Origin: SURF-25 sp040754255
Lineage (GTDB): Bacteria > Omnitrophota > Gorgyraeia > Gygaellales > Profunditerraquicolaceae
Length of the DNA stretch: 18,456 bases
NCBI GenBank assembly: GCA_040754255.1
Contig: JBFMDA010000027.1
Location: 1-18,456, forward strand
Direction of reading: 5' to 3'
Below the pieces are notes generated by a model. The model was not told the origin of the DNA. It did no database searches and saw nothing but the letters and a program-made list of their open reading frames with translations. Positions 7,214 to 14,411 of the stretch are shown here, piece after piece (the first letter of the stretch is position 1; each line of letters begins with the position of its first letter). A program made the translations under genes and the position numbers.

Positions 7214-7651
7214 TTAATCCTCTCTCTCGTGCTCGACGTCAATTATATCATCATCTGAAGGCCTATAATGAGAATTGCCGAGGGTATAAGGGCGAAACCG
7301 GAATTTACCGGAGGGGTTGATAAAAAGATTGAGCAATGCGCTGAAAAAACTAAAGAAGGCAGCTCCCCAAAACGCATACCAGAAATCCGTAATATAAAAA
7401 CCTTCCACAATCTTCGAAACAAGATAAAGCATAAAGCCGTTGATAATCAAAGTGAATAATCCCAAGGAAAGAATGGTAAGAGGCAGAGTGAAGAGAATCA
7501 CGAGCGGCTTTAAAAACGCGTTTACCAGCCCAAACACCAACGCAGCTGTTGCCGTAGTGTGCCAGCTATCCGAATGAATGCCCTTCAAAAGATGCACCAC
7601 GGCAAACAAGGCGAGCGTATTCAAAAACCATTTGAGTAGGAGGCCTAACAT
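7214..7651 (-). CDS. Phage-holin-4_2 / YvlD family small membrane protein
   Basis: A 145-residue protein with four hydrophobic helices (about residues 6-24, 35-55, 58-80 and 88-110). LVFGLVNAFLKPLVILFTLPLTILSLGLFTLIING is the characteristic core of the PF04020 family (Mycobacterial-type 4-TMS holin superfamily, B. subtilis YvlD). Most members are chromosomal and not phage holins, and some are linked to envelope-stress regulons. The C-terminal tail is polar and ends in an acidic cluster (DDDIIDVEHERED), probably cytoplasmic. The ATG at 7651 lacks a clear Shine-Dalgarno and lies about 23 nt from the predicted transcription start, so initiation may be weak or near-leaderless. No phage genes are nearby. 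Confidence 0.88.
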   Translation of the reverse strand: MLGLLLKWFLNTLALFAVVHLLKGIHSDSWHTTATAALVFGLVNAFLKPLVILFTLPLTILSLGLFTLIINGFMLYLVSKIVEGFYITDFWYAFWGAAFFSFFSALLNLFINPSGKFRFRPYTLGNSHYRPSDDDIIDVEHERED

Positions 7652-7680
7652 CTAGGATATCAAGGGGTTAGTTTCGTATT

Positions 7681-7709
7681 ATTATATATTCGCAATTATG
7701 GGCAATCAA
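7681..7709 (-). promoter_or_regulatory. Predicted sigma70-type promoter for the holin-like gene and downstream genes
   Basis: On the minus strand a TTGATT box (7709-7704), a 17-nt spacer and a perfect TATAAT box (7686-7681) are followed by a start site expected near 7674 and the ATG at 7651. It lies in the 89-nt gap after the EF-G fusion gene. It is the best promoter-like sequence in the window and probably drives the holin-like, PEBP and AsmA-like genes, and perhaps the glycan cluster. Confidence 0.7.
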
Positions 7710-7740
7710 GGATATTTTAAAGAGCCGGTCTCTGCTGCCG

Positions 7741-10700
7741 CTAACTTTGGTCTTTCTGGTTCTTTTTGCTTTTTTCTTCCAGGATCTTATTGGCAATTTC
7801 TGCGGGGACCTGCATATATTTCTTAAAATGCATTGACGCGTTTGCCCGCCCGCTGCTTAACGAACGGAATGCCGTAGCATACCCGAACATCTCTGCCAGC
7901 GGCGCCTCTGCCGTAATGACCTTTTGATTCGCCTTGTTTTCCATTTTCAATATTTTTCCCCTGCGGGAGTAAATATTTCCTACAATGCTGCTTAAATATT
8001 CTTCCGGGGTAATAACCTCCACTTCCACGTAAGGCTCAAGGAGGACCGGATTACACTTCATAAAAACCTTCTTAAAACATCCGATTGCGGCAAGCTTAAA
8101 CGCCAGCTCCGAAGAATCGACTTCGTGGAATGAGCCGTCGATAATATTTACTTTTACGTCCACTACGGGATAGCCGGCAAAAGAACCTTCGCGCATCGCC
8201 TCATTAACACCCTTCTCGATCGCCGGCATAAAAGACTTCGGGATAGCGCCTCCTTTTATGCTATCGACAAATTGATGGCCTCCCTCTTGAAGCGGAGAAA
8301 GTTCCATTACGACATGGCCGTATTGACCCCTGCCGCCCGATTGCTTTACGTGCTTATACTCATCGCTGCCTGATGCCAGGATGGTTTCGCGATACGCAAC
8401 CTTTGGCTGGCCTACTTCGACTTCGACGTTGAATTCGGTCTTAAGCCTGTCAACTATAATCTCAAGGTGAAGCTCGCCCATACCGGTAAGTATGGTCTCT
8501 GAAGTCTCCTGGTCAGCCTGCAGCGAAAAGGTAGGGTCCTCGTCAAGTAATTTGGCAAGGCCCTTGCCGAGCTTATCCTGGTCCTGCCTGCTCTTGGGTT
8601 TAACGCTCAGTGAAACTACCGGAACCGGGAATTCCATTGCTTCAAGTAATAGGGGGCACTCAACATCGCTTAGGGTATCGCCGGTAGATGTATGCGCCAG
8701 CCCTACCACCGCAACAATATCTCCGGCAAACGCATACTCGATATTTTCCCGCTGATTCGCATGCATCTGTACGATTCTGCCGATTCTTTCTTTTTTGTTC
8801 TTGCCTGCGTTAAGTACATGCATGCCGGAAGCTAAAAAGCCGGAATAAATACGCACGTATACCAATTTCCCCATGTGCGGGTCCGACTGCACTTTAAACG
8901 CAAGCGCAGCCAGGGGCTCGTTGATATCAGACTTCTTTTCGATTGTTTTCTCTGCGTCATTGACATCGTGAGCGATAACCGCGGGCAACTCTGCCGGGGA
9001 AGGAAGATAGTGCACTATCGCGTCCAATAACTTCTGAACTCCCTTATTCTTTAGCGCGGAACCGCAAAGCGCGACAACCGCTTTATTGGCAAGCGTAGCC
9101 TTACGCAATGCCTGCCGTATCTCTTGCGGCGAGATCGTATCCACGGCCTCAAGCACCTTCTTGGTAAGGATATCGTCGAAAGACGCGGCCTTCTCAAGCA
9201 TAGTGTGGCGATATTGCTTGGCATTTTCCAATGAATCCTGAGGGATCTCCACAATATCAAATTCCTTGCCCTGGGTCTCGTCTTTATAAAGATACGCCTT
9301 CATTTCGACCAGGTCAATCACCCCGCGGAAATCCGACTCTGCGCCTAAGGGGATCTCTATCGGAATCACATTAGCCCCACAACGCTCTTCGATGCTTTTA
9401 AGCACTCCGAAAAAATCAGCGCCGGTACGGTCCATTTTATTGATGAAGGCGATCTTTGGCACGTTGTATTTATCTGACTGATGCCATACCGTTTCCGACT
9501 GCGGTTCAACTCCGCCTACGGCGCAGAACACGGCGACCGCGCCATCAAGCACCCGCAGGCTTCTTTCGACCTCTGCCGTAAAGTCAACGTGGCCGGGCGT
9601 ATCAATAATAGTAATCCTGGCATCATTCCAACTACAGGTAGTTGCCGCGGCTGTAATCGTAATGCCGCGCTCTTGCTCCTGTTTCATCCAGTCCATCTGC
9701 GCCTTGCCCTCATGGACCTCGCCGATCTTATAGGAGCGCCCCGTATAATACAAAATTCGTTCAGTAAGGGTTGTTTTACCTGCATCGATATGCGCCATAA
9801 TCCCGATATTTCTTATCTTTTCAAGGCTGGTCTTGGGAACCGGCTTGACCAATTCTTCTTTTTCTTTTCTTGCCTTCCTCTCCTTAACCTCGGGTTTTTG
9901 TTCCTGAACCGGAGGTTCTTCCTTTTGTGTTTCTATAGGCGCCTGATCCGTTGATGGTACGGACCCATCTTCCTGTACGCCTGGCCCCTTTGCCTCTTGG
10001 CTCGCCTCAACTTCCGGCGGCGCAGCGGTAGTTTCGGCAATGATAATCTCCTTCGGTTCGGCAGGGGCATTCTGGCCGTCCGTGCGTAACTTCTCCTCCA
10101 GTGACTTTATCCGCTCTTCTTTCTGCTCAAGCTCTTTTTCCAGTTCAGTATATTCTTCATTCAACTTGTTAAACTCAACCTTAGGGACCCACTCGCTGTT
10201 TTCCTGTTGTTTTTTGAGGGACTTAATTTTTTCTTGAAGCCCCTTGATCTCTTCGTCGTATTTTTCGGCCTTATGCCTTGAGATTTCAATCGTTTCGTTT
10301 TTTTCCTTGTTCTCTTTTTCCAGGCTTTTATAGCTTTCCTTAAGCTCCGCGAGCTCTCTGTTGGCATTTACATTCTTTGCGAATTCCGCCTGCAACTCTT
10401 TATCTTTTTCGACAAACTTGATTTCATACTGATTGCTGCGCTCCTTTAATTTATTTGCCGCCTCTTCAGCCTTCTCTACCCATTCCTGCTTTTTCTTCAG
10501 CTCTCCTTCTAACTCCAGCTCTCTCTTTTTCGACTGCTCATATGATTTTTGCAGCTCCCCAAAATTAGCCTTGAGGATATCAAGTTCCTCTTTAGGTATA
10601 GAGGTACCGACCGCCTCTTCCTGCGGCTGCGATTCAGGCACTGCCGGCTTTGGCCTTCCCCATAGTAAATGGCTCTCTTTTTTCCGTTTCGGCTTTTCTC

Positions 10701-10782
10701 CGGGCGCATTGTATTCTCCGAAAAGCCCGTATGCGACAAGTCCAAGGCCCGCCAAAAATAAAACCCCCAACAATACAATCAT
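7741..10782 (-). CDS. Elongation factor G with N-terminal membrane helix and coiled-coil extension
   Basis: One uninterrupted 1013-codon frame. Residues 2-21 are a membrane helix (IVLLGVLFLAGLGLVAYGLF) followed by a basic patch (KPKRKK, 30-35), predicting the rest to be cytoplasmic. Residues 64-233 are charged heptad-like coiled coil with a break at WVPK (198-201). Residues 234-316 are a Pro/Glu/Gln-rich linker ending in a basic stretch. Residues 319-1013 are a full-length EF-G of about 695 residues: G1 AHIDAGKTT (330-338), G2 RGITI (372-376), G3 DTPGH (394-398), G4 NKMD (448-451), G5 GSA (574-576), domain IV loops SGGRGQYGHV and HEVDSSE, and a C-terminal MFGYATAFRS. EF-G drives tRNA/mRNA translocation and, with RRF, ribosome recycling. 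All G-domain motifs look intact. The ATG at 10782 has an AAGGA Shine-Dalgarno 7 nt upstream. No other translation genes are nearby. I know of no described EF-G with such an extension. Confidence 0.93.
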   Translation of the reverse strand: MIVLLGVLFLAGLGLVAYGLFGEYNAPGEKPKRKKESHLLWGRPKPAVPESQPQEEAVGTSIPKEELDILKANFGELQKSYEQSKKRELELEGELKKKQEWVEKAEEAANKLKERSNQYEIKFVEKDKELQAEFAKNVNANRELAELKESYKSLEKENKEKNETIEISRHKAEKYDEEIKGLQEKIKSLKKQQENSEWVPKVEFNKLNEEYTELEKELEQKEERIKSLEEKLRTDGQNAPAEPKEIIIAETTAAPPEVEASQEAKGPGVQEDGSVPSTDQAPIETQKEEPPVQEQKPEVKERKARKEKEELVKPVPKTSLEKIRNIGIMAHIDAGKTTLTERILYYTGRSYKIGEVHEGKAQMDWMKQEQERGITITAAATTCSWNDARITIIDTPGHVDFTAEVERSLRVLDGAVAVFCAVGGVEPQSETVWHQSDKYNVPKIAFINKMDRTGADFFGVLKSIEERCGANVIPIEIPLGAESDFRGVIDLVEMKAYLYKDETQGKEFDIVEIPQDSLENAKQYRHTMLEKAASFDDILTKKVLEAVDTISPQEIRQALRKATLANKAVVALCGSALKNKGVQKLLDAIVHYLPSPAELPAVIAHDVNDAEKTIEKKSDINEPLAALAFKVQSDPHMGKLVYVRIYSGFLASGMHVLNAGKNKKERIGRIVQMHANQRENIEYAFAGDIVAVVGLAHTSTGDTLSDVECPLLLEAMEFPVPVVSLSVKPKSRQDQDKLGKGLAKLLDEDPTFSLQADQETSETILTGMGELHLEIIVDRLKTEFNVEVEVGQPKVAYRETILASGSDEYKHVKQSGGRGQYGHVVMELSPLQEGGHQFVDSIKGGAIPKSFMPAIEKGVNEAMREGSFAGYPVVDVKVNIIDGSFHEVDSSELAFKLAAIGCFKKVFMKCNPVLLEPYVEVEVITPEEYLSSIVGNIYSRRGKILKMENKANQKVITAEAPLAEMFGYATAFRSLSSGRANASMHFKKYMQVPAEIANKILEEKSKKNQKDQS
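9829..10782 (-). other. N-terminal extension of the EF-G fusion: membrane anchor, coiled coil, linker
   Basis: These 318 codons have no counterpart in ordinary EF-G, which begins a few residues before the strand leading to G1. The layout (short membrane anchor, basic patch, long coiled coil, Pro/Glu-rich flexible linker, C-terminal enzyme) recalls RNase Y and ZipA in architecture only. No stop codon and no convincing Shine-Dalgarno separates it from the EF-G part. The nearest in-frame alternative start is a TTG at residue 311 (9852), preceded only by A-rich sequence. The next ATG, residue 329, would remove part of the first strand. Confidence 0.85.
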
Positions 10783-10789
10783 CCCTATG

Positions 10790-10794
10790 TCCTT
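10790..10794 (-). promoter_or_regulatory. Ribosome binding site of the EF-G fusion gene
   Basis: AAGGA on the minus strand lies 7 nt upstream of the ATG at 10782. This good site supports translation from the membrane helix, so the extension is not simply an untranslated open frame ahead of EF-G. Confidence 0.7.
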
Positions 10795-10818
10795 ACGTAA
10801 AAAATGTACATCTATATA

Positions 10819-10856
10819 AAAAGGGGCGCCCTCATAAATTGGAAGGCACCCCTTTT
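10819..10856 (-). terminator. Rho-independent terminator after the ferritin gene
   Basis: On the minus strand, AAAAGGGGTGCC and GGCGCCCCTTTT pair as a 12-bp stem with one G-T wobble around a 14-nt loop, followed by a further T and AT-rich sequence. It lies 27 nt past the ferritin stop. The A-tract on the other side could also support termination in the opposite direction. It ends only 36 nt before the EF-G fusion start, leaving little room for a separate promoter. Confidence 0.87.
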
Positions 10857-10882
10857 CATATCTGAGGGCAAACGGTCAGCGA

Positions 10883-11374
10883 TTAACCTTCCCTCTTTGC
10901 CAATTCCCTATCCAGCATTATCAATCCGGCAGAAGGACCGGCTTTAAGTTTTTTCAAATCTTCTAAAATTGCAGTTGCGTTCTTTTCCTCCTCCACCTGT
11001 TCGGTAATAAACCATTGTAGGATGGCTAACGTTGCGTAATCCTTTGCCTCTTCGGCAAGCAGGCAGAGCTTTTCGATCATCGCAGTAACTTTTTTCTCAT
11101 GCGCCAGGGTCCCTTCAAAAAGATCGAGGCAGGATGCGAATTCGGCATCCGGCTCCGGGATTGCCTGCAACAATACCCGCACCCCCCTGTCGATAAGATA
11201 CTCGTAAAACTTCATTGCATGAGCGTGCTCTTCTTTTGCCTGTATCTTGAACCAGTGGCCGAACCCCGGTAAATTGTTCGTATCCGCGTAGCTTGCCATG
11301 GAAAGATACAGATAGGAAGAATACAATTCGTTCTTTATCTGCTCCTGTAGCGCTTTTTCCAGTTTCTTCTCCAT
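10883..11374 (-). CDS. ftnA: Ferritin (non-haem, bacterial FtnA type)
   Basis: A 163-residue four-helix iron-storage protein that oxidises Fe(II) and stores it as a ferric mineral in a 24-mer shell. The ferroxidase ligands line up with E. coli FtnA shifted by one: E16, Y23, E49, H52 (within KEEHAH), E93, Q126 and E129. The sequence lacks the Met haem ligand typical of bacterioferritin. The start is well supported by AGGAGG directly overlapping the stop of the radical SAM gene, with the ATG at 11374 (10 nt between genes). It is the last gene of its unit and is followed by a strong terminator. It may serve iron storage or protection against iron-driven oxidation. Confidence 0.95.
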   Translation of the reverse strand: MEKKLEKALQEQIKNELYSSYLYLSMASYADTNNLPGFGHWFKIQAKEEHAHAMKFYEYLIDRGVRVLLQAIPEPDAEFASCLDLFEGTLAHEKKVTAMIEKLCLLAEEAKDYATLAILQWFITEQVEEEKNATAILEDLKKLKAGPSAGLIMLDRELAKREG

Positions 11375-11384
11375 AATGTTCCTC

Positions 11385-12686
11385 CTAGATTGTATTTGTC
11401 TTTACCTGCATAAGCCAGCCCATACCGCCGTTTTGTTTCTTCCACTGCCTGACAATAGAATACCCCATAAAACTAAATACCGCATTGCGGAAATTAAATT
11501 TTAAAAGGCTGGAAAAGGCCCGCGTAAGCGAATAGAACCTTGCATAGGCCTTAAGCACACTTTGCTGCAGCTCCCGGGCCGATAGTAGGTTCGGTTTGAA
11601 TACGATGTGCTGGCCGTCATAAAGGCTCCAATCTTTCGTAAAAATACGCTTCTGGCTCTCCAATTCCTGATAAACCTTGGTCCCCGGAAAAGGCGTAAGT
11701 ATCATCATCTGTATCGTATCGATTTTTTGCTTGATGGCAAAGCGTAGCGTCTCCCAGACGGTCCTGGCATTATCATTATCGCTGCCTAAGACAAACATGC
11801 CGTGGATTTTTATCTTCCGTGTGCGGAAAGAGCGTATCGCCTCAACTATTTCTTCCAGGGTTTGTTTTTTTTCATAGGCTTTAAGCGTGAGGTGATTGAC
11901 CGATTCGAAACCTATGCATACCGAAGAGCACCCTGCCTTGGCCATGAGGCTCAACAATGCCCGGTCTTTCGCTGCATCGCAACGCACCTGACAGGTCCAT
12001 TCGGGGACCTTATGCCGCAGCATAAGGTCGAGGAGCCGGTGGGTCCGCGCAGGATGCGCAGTAAAGTTATCGTCACAGAAAAAAAATGAAGATGCCTCCC
12101 TCCCTGCAATCTCTTCCATGATATTTTCTGCGCTGCGAAAACGGTATTTACGACCGAATATCTTGGTTACCGAACAAAAACTACAGTCGAAGGGGCACCC
12201 CCTGGAGGTAGAAATCGGCATGACAATAGGGGGGAATTTGTAGCCCTTGATCAGGGAAAAATCCGGCTGCGGCAAGGCATCCAGGTACTCGATGGGCCTG
12301 CCGGAAACAATCTCGTCGCTTACCTTGCGCTCTACCACATCACAGATAACTTCTTCAGCCTCTCCCACTACCACCTGCCGCGCAAACGTAAGGGCCTCTT
12401 TTGGCATAAGACTGGCATGTACGCCACCCATGATGATTTTTTCCCGCGGAAATTTTTTCGCAACAGCATACCCGCGCATCGCATTAGAGGTTAGGATTGA
12501 TATTCCAATTACATCGGCTTTAAGACCGGAATAATCAGGGGTATAAATGTTCTCATTGTAGATCTCTACCTCATGCCCGCGGTTTCTAAGGATAGTGCCC
12601 AGATACACGGGGCCCAACAAAGGCATAGGTATTTTACTGTATACATTCACCTCCGATGCGCGTGGCTCAATTAGGACAACTTTCAT
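11385..12686 (-). CDS. Radical SAM protein with N-terminal B12-binding-type domain
   Basis: A 433-residue protein. Residues 1-140 form a Rossmann-like cobalamin-binding-type domain (MKVVLIEPRA, DVIGISILTSNA, KIIMGGVHASLMPKEAL, VVGEAEEV), without the DxHxxG cobalamin-ligating motif, as is common in this group. The radical SAM barrel follows with STSRGCPFDCSFCS, where C164, C168 and C171 bind the 4Fe-4S cluster, then FFFCDDNF and a conserved CIGFES segment. This is the BchE/HpnJ/HpnP/COG1032 class, which includes hydrocarbon and methyl-transfer enzymes; the substrate is unknown. The last 60 residues contain Arg/Phe-rich stretches that may contact membrane. The ATG at 12686 has a GAGAGGA Shine-Dalgarno. 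It is paired with the ferritin gene, which suggests an iron or redox theme but does not prove a link. Confidence 0.92.
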   Translation of the reverse strand: MKVVLIEPRASEVNVYSKIPMPLLGPVYLGTILRNRGHEVEIYNENIYTPDYSGLKADVIGISILTSNAMRGYAVAKKFPREKIIMGGVHASLMPKEALTFARQVVVGEAEEVICDVVERKVSDEIVSGRPIEYLDALPQPDFSLIKGYKFPPIVMPISTSRGCPFDCSFCSVTKIFGRKYRFRSAENIMEEIAGREASSFFFCDDNFTAHPARTHRLLDLMLRHKVPEWTCQVRCDAAKDRALLSLMAKAGCSSVCIGFESVNHLTLKAYEKKQTLEEIVEAIRSFRTRKIKIHGMFVLGSDNDNARTVWETLRFAIKQKIDTIQMMILTPFPGTKVYQELESQKRIFTKDWSLYDGQHIVFKPNLLSARELQQSVLKAYARFYSLTRAFSSLLKFNFRNAVFSFMGYSIVRQWKKQNGGMGWLMQVKTNTI

Positions 12687-12713
12687 AGAATCCTCTCGTC
12701 AATTTGCAATTAG

Positions 12714-12729
12714 GTGTTTAGTGTAACAC
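12714..12729. repeat. Inverted repeat GTGTT-N6-AACAC over the -10 region
   Basis: A perfect 5-bp inverted repeat with a 6-nt spacer covers the predicted -10 box of the radical SAM-ferritin promoter. The symmetry and position fit a repressor site, but it is short enough to occur by chance and I do not recognise the regulator. Confidence 0.3.
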
Positions 12730-12748
12730 AAGAAACTGCCGCGGGCAA
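12720..12748 (-). promoter_or_regulatory. Possible promoter for the radical SAM-ferritin unit
   Basis: On the minus strand TTGCCC (12748-12743), a 17-nt spacer and TACACT (12725-12720) resemble a sigma70 promoter, four of six matches in each box. It lies in the 76-nt gap between the EamA-type gene and the radical SAM gene. It overlaps a short inverted repeat that could be an operator. Confidence 0.5.
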
Positions 12749-12762
12749 GCAATTTGAAACGA

Positions 12763-13182
12763 TTATCCCAGCTTCAGAGTCCAGATTCCCGCAATAATCA
12801 GGAAAACCCCGGCCATCTTCTGGGGGCTGAATGATTCTCCCAGCAAAAGAACCCCCAGGAGAAATGTGATAAACGGATAACTCCCAGAAACCGGGACGAC
12901 CCTGGAGACCTGGCCCAGCTTTAACCCGTTATAAAAACAAAATTGCGCTACAAAGCTGGCAAGGAACCCGCTTAAAACAAGCAGAAGCGCTGAACGCGGC
13001 TCAATCGACCTGATTTCGCGAGGCTTAACCATGCACACAAGGACCAGGAGGCCGACTACTACTCCGATACAACGGTAAAATAGCCCTGCAAGGGGCGTTG
13101 ATTTCGTCAGCCCGATTTTCTCCAATAAAGGAACGATGCCCCAAATAGAAGCACTTATCATTGCCCAGAAAAAAGCATCCAT
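12763..13182 (-). CDS. Half-size EamA/DMT-type membrane protein
   Basis: A 139-residue protein with about five hydrophobic helices and a single EamA-like repeat. It starts with AFFWAMISASIWGIVPLLEKIGL, and PVSGSYPFITFLLGVLLLGE near the end is the conserved DMT-superfamily segment. Full EamA transporters have two such repeats (about 300 residues), so this would work as a dimer, like small multidrug-resistance or PnuT-type half-transporters, or with another half encoded elsewhere. The substrate is unknown. The start is the ATG at 13182, placed 6 nt after AAAGGAG. The TTG codon just before it is too close to that site. It is the last gene of the trehalose operon, 17 nt after treT. Confidence 0.87.
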   Translation of the reverse strand: MDAFFWAMISASIWGIVPLLEKIGLTKSTPLAGLFYRCIGVVVGLLVLVCMVKPREIRSIEPRSALLLVLSGFLASFVAQFCFYNGLKLGQVSRVVPVSGSYPFITFLLGVLLLGESFSPQKMAGVFLIIAGIWTLKLG

Positions 13183-13188
13183 CAATTG

Positions 13189-13195
13189 CTCCTTT
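13189..13195 (-). promoter_or_regulatory. Ribosome binding site deciding the EamA-type start
   Basis: AAAGGAG on the minus strand sits 6 nt upstream of the ATG at 13182 and only 3 nt from the preceding TTG, which favours the ATG. Confidence 0.7.
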
Positions 13196-13199
13196 GTTA

Positions 13200-14411
13200 T
13201 TACAGGTAAACGATGTCTTCGGTATGGTAGGCCGAAAGGAATAATAGCATGTATTCCCGTAAATGGCGTGTGATGAGGAAGTTGTTCCTGATATGCTCTT
13301 TTCCGTTCAGGCCAAGCTTGACGGCGTACTCGGGGCTATTCAAAAGCTGCTTTAGAGCAAAACTTGCCCCTTCGATTGAATGACACAGGAGGCCCGAATA
13401 TTTGTGTTTTATCTGAAGAGGAATCCCTCCGACATTGGAAGCAACCACCGGTTTTGCTTTCCACAGGGCCTCTGTCACGGTAAGGCCGAACCCTTCCCGT
13501 ATTGATTTTTGGACTATGACTGTCGAAGCCCTTTGTAGCGCGTTAACTTCAATATCGTTCTGTGGCAAAAGCAGAATATGAATATCGGGATCGCCTGACG
13601 CCGCATTGTTAACCTCTTCAAGCACCTTTGCGCCTTCGGGGTCGTCGGTAGCCGTGCCGCCAGCAAGAACTAATTGGCAGACATTATACTTCCTCACCCT
13701 TTTGTAGGCTTCGATAACGCCCAACGGATCCTTAAGCCGGTCAAAACGCGAGATCTGCGTGATAATCGGCTTGTCTTGGAATATTCTATATTTCTTTAAC
13801 ACCGCATCGATTGTTTCTTGCGGAATTTCTTTGTTCTTATCGCTTAAGGGGTCAATTGAGGGAGAAATCAAAAACTGATGAACAGGCAGTTTCTGGGAAA
13901 AACTCGGCGCAGAAAAAACAGCGGCGTCATATTTTGCGATAAAGTTTTTTAAGAAGCCCCATACCTTCTGGTTTGGGTTAGATACGTCTATGTGGCAGCG
14001 CCAGATCCATTTATTAGCCGCCTTTTTTTCAACCAGTGCAATCGGTTGCGGGTCATGGACAAAGACGATATCCCCGTATATATTGACCTCTTTGATATTT
14101 TCATTGCTCGTCTCCATAAATACGTCAAAATCCGACTGCAAAATTTCCTCCGACCTGCCGTGAAGGGCGTTGTGGAATTTCTTGGTAACCTGAAAAAACC
14201 GTTCCCCGCCTTTTATTAAATCCCACCGGGTATCTACGCCCAGCTCCCTTAAAAGAGGCACCATGTTGGTCAAAATCTCGGCAACCCCGCCCCCGACAGA
14301 TGTGGAATTAATCTGCTGGATGACTTTGCCTTTTAATTTATCGGCAAGGAGCCTTAAGTCATCGATGATAGACTGGCCTACAATAGGGATATACTCTTCA
14401 ACCTTTGCCAT
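13200..14411 (-). CDS. treT: Trehalose synthase TreT (trehalose glycosyltransferring synthase)
   Basis: A 403-residue GT4 glycosyltransferase that in Thermococcus and Pyrococcus joins NDP-glucose and free glucose to give trehalose in one reversible step. TreT-type features, in numbering from the ATG at 14411, include INSTSVGGGVAEIL (35-48), FVHDPQP (117-123), WRCHIDVS (137-144), SRFDRLKDP (221-229) and the EX7E motif REGFGLTVTE with E306 and E314. A longer start at TTG 14423 exists, but the Shine-Dalgarno AAGGA abuts it, so the ATG is preferred although its spacing is long (about 12 nt). The gene overlaps the DUF5752-like gene by 14 nt. Related sucrose- or glucosylglycerate-type GT4 enzymes are the main alternatives. 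The otsA and otsB neighbours support trehalose. Confidence 0.9.
   Translation of the reverse strand: MAKVEEYIPIVGQSIIDDLRLLADKLKGKVIQQINSTSVGGGVAEILTNMVPLLRELGVDTRWDLIKGGERFFQVTKKFHNALHGRSEEILQSDFDVFMETSNENIKEVNIYGDIVFVHDPQPIALVEKKAANKWIWRCHIDVSNPNQKVWGFLKNFIAKYDAAVFSAPSFSQKLPVHQFLISPSIDPLSDKNKEIPQETIDAVLKKYRIFQDKPIITQISRFDRLKDPLGVIEAYKRVRKYNVCQLVLAGGTATDDPEGAKVLEEVNNAASGDPDIHILLLPQNDIEVNALQRASTVIVQKSIREGFGLTVTEALWKAKPVVASNVGGIPLQIKHKYSGLLCHSIEGASFALKQLLNSPEYAVKLGLNGKEHIRNNFLITRHLREYMLLFLSAYHTEDIVYL

Noticed and set aside
7214..7651. Prophage holin and therefore a phage remnant
   Set aside because: The PF04020/YvlD family is mostly chromosomal, and no endolysin, structural or integrase genes are nearby.
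7708..7737. Hairpin just after the EF-G fusion stop as a terminator
   Set aside because: Only a 4-bp AGAG/CTCT stem is seen, followed by TTAAAA and no proper T-tract.
9481..9954. 157-codon open frame on the plus strand
   Set aside because: It is antisense to the highly conserved EF-G G domain and linker and shows no family features of its own.
12731..12750. TGCC-CGC-GGCA hairpin as a terminator for the trehalose operon
   Set aside because: The stem is 4 bp and the following sequence is not a T-tract; it also overlaps the predicted promoter.
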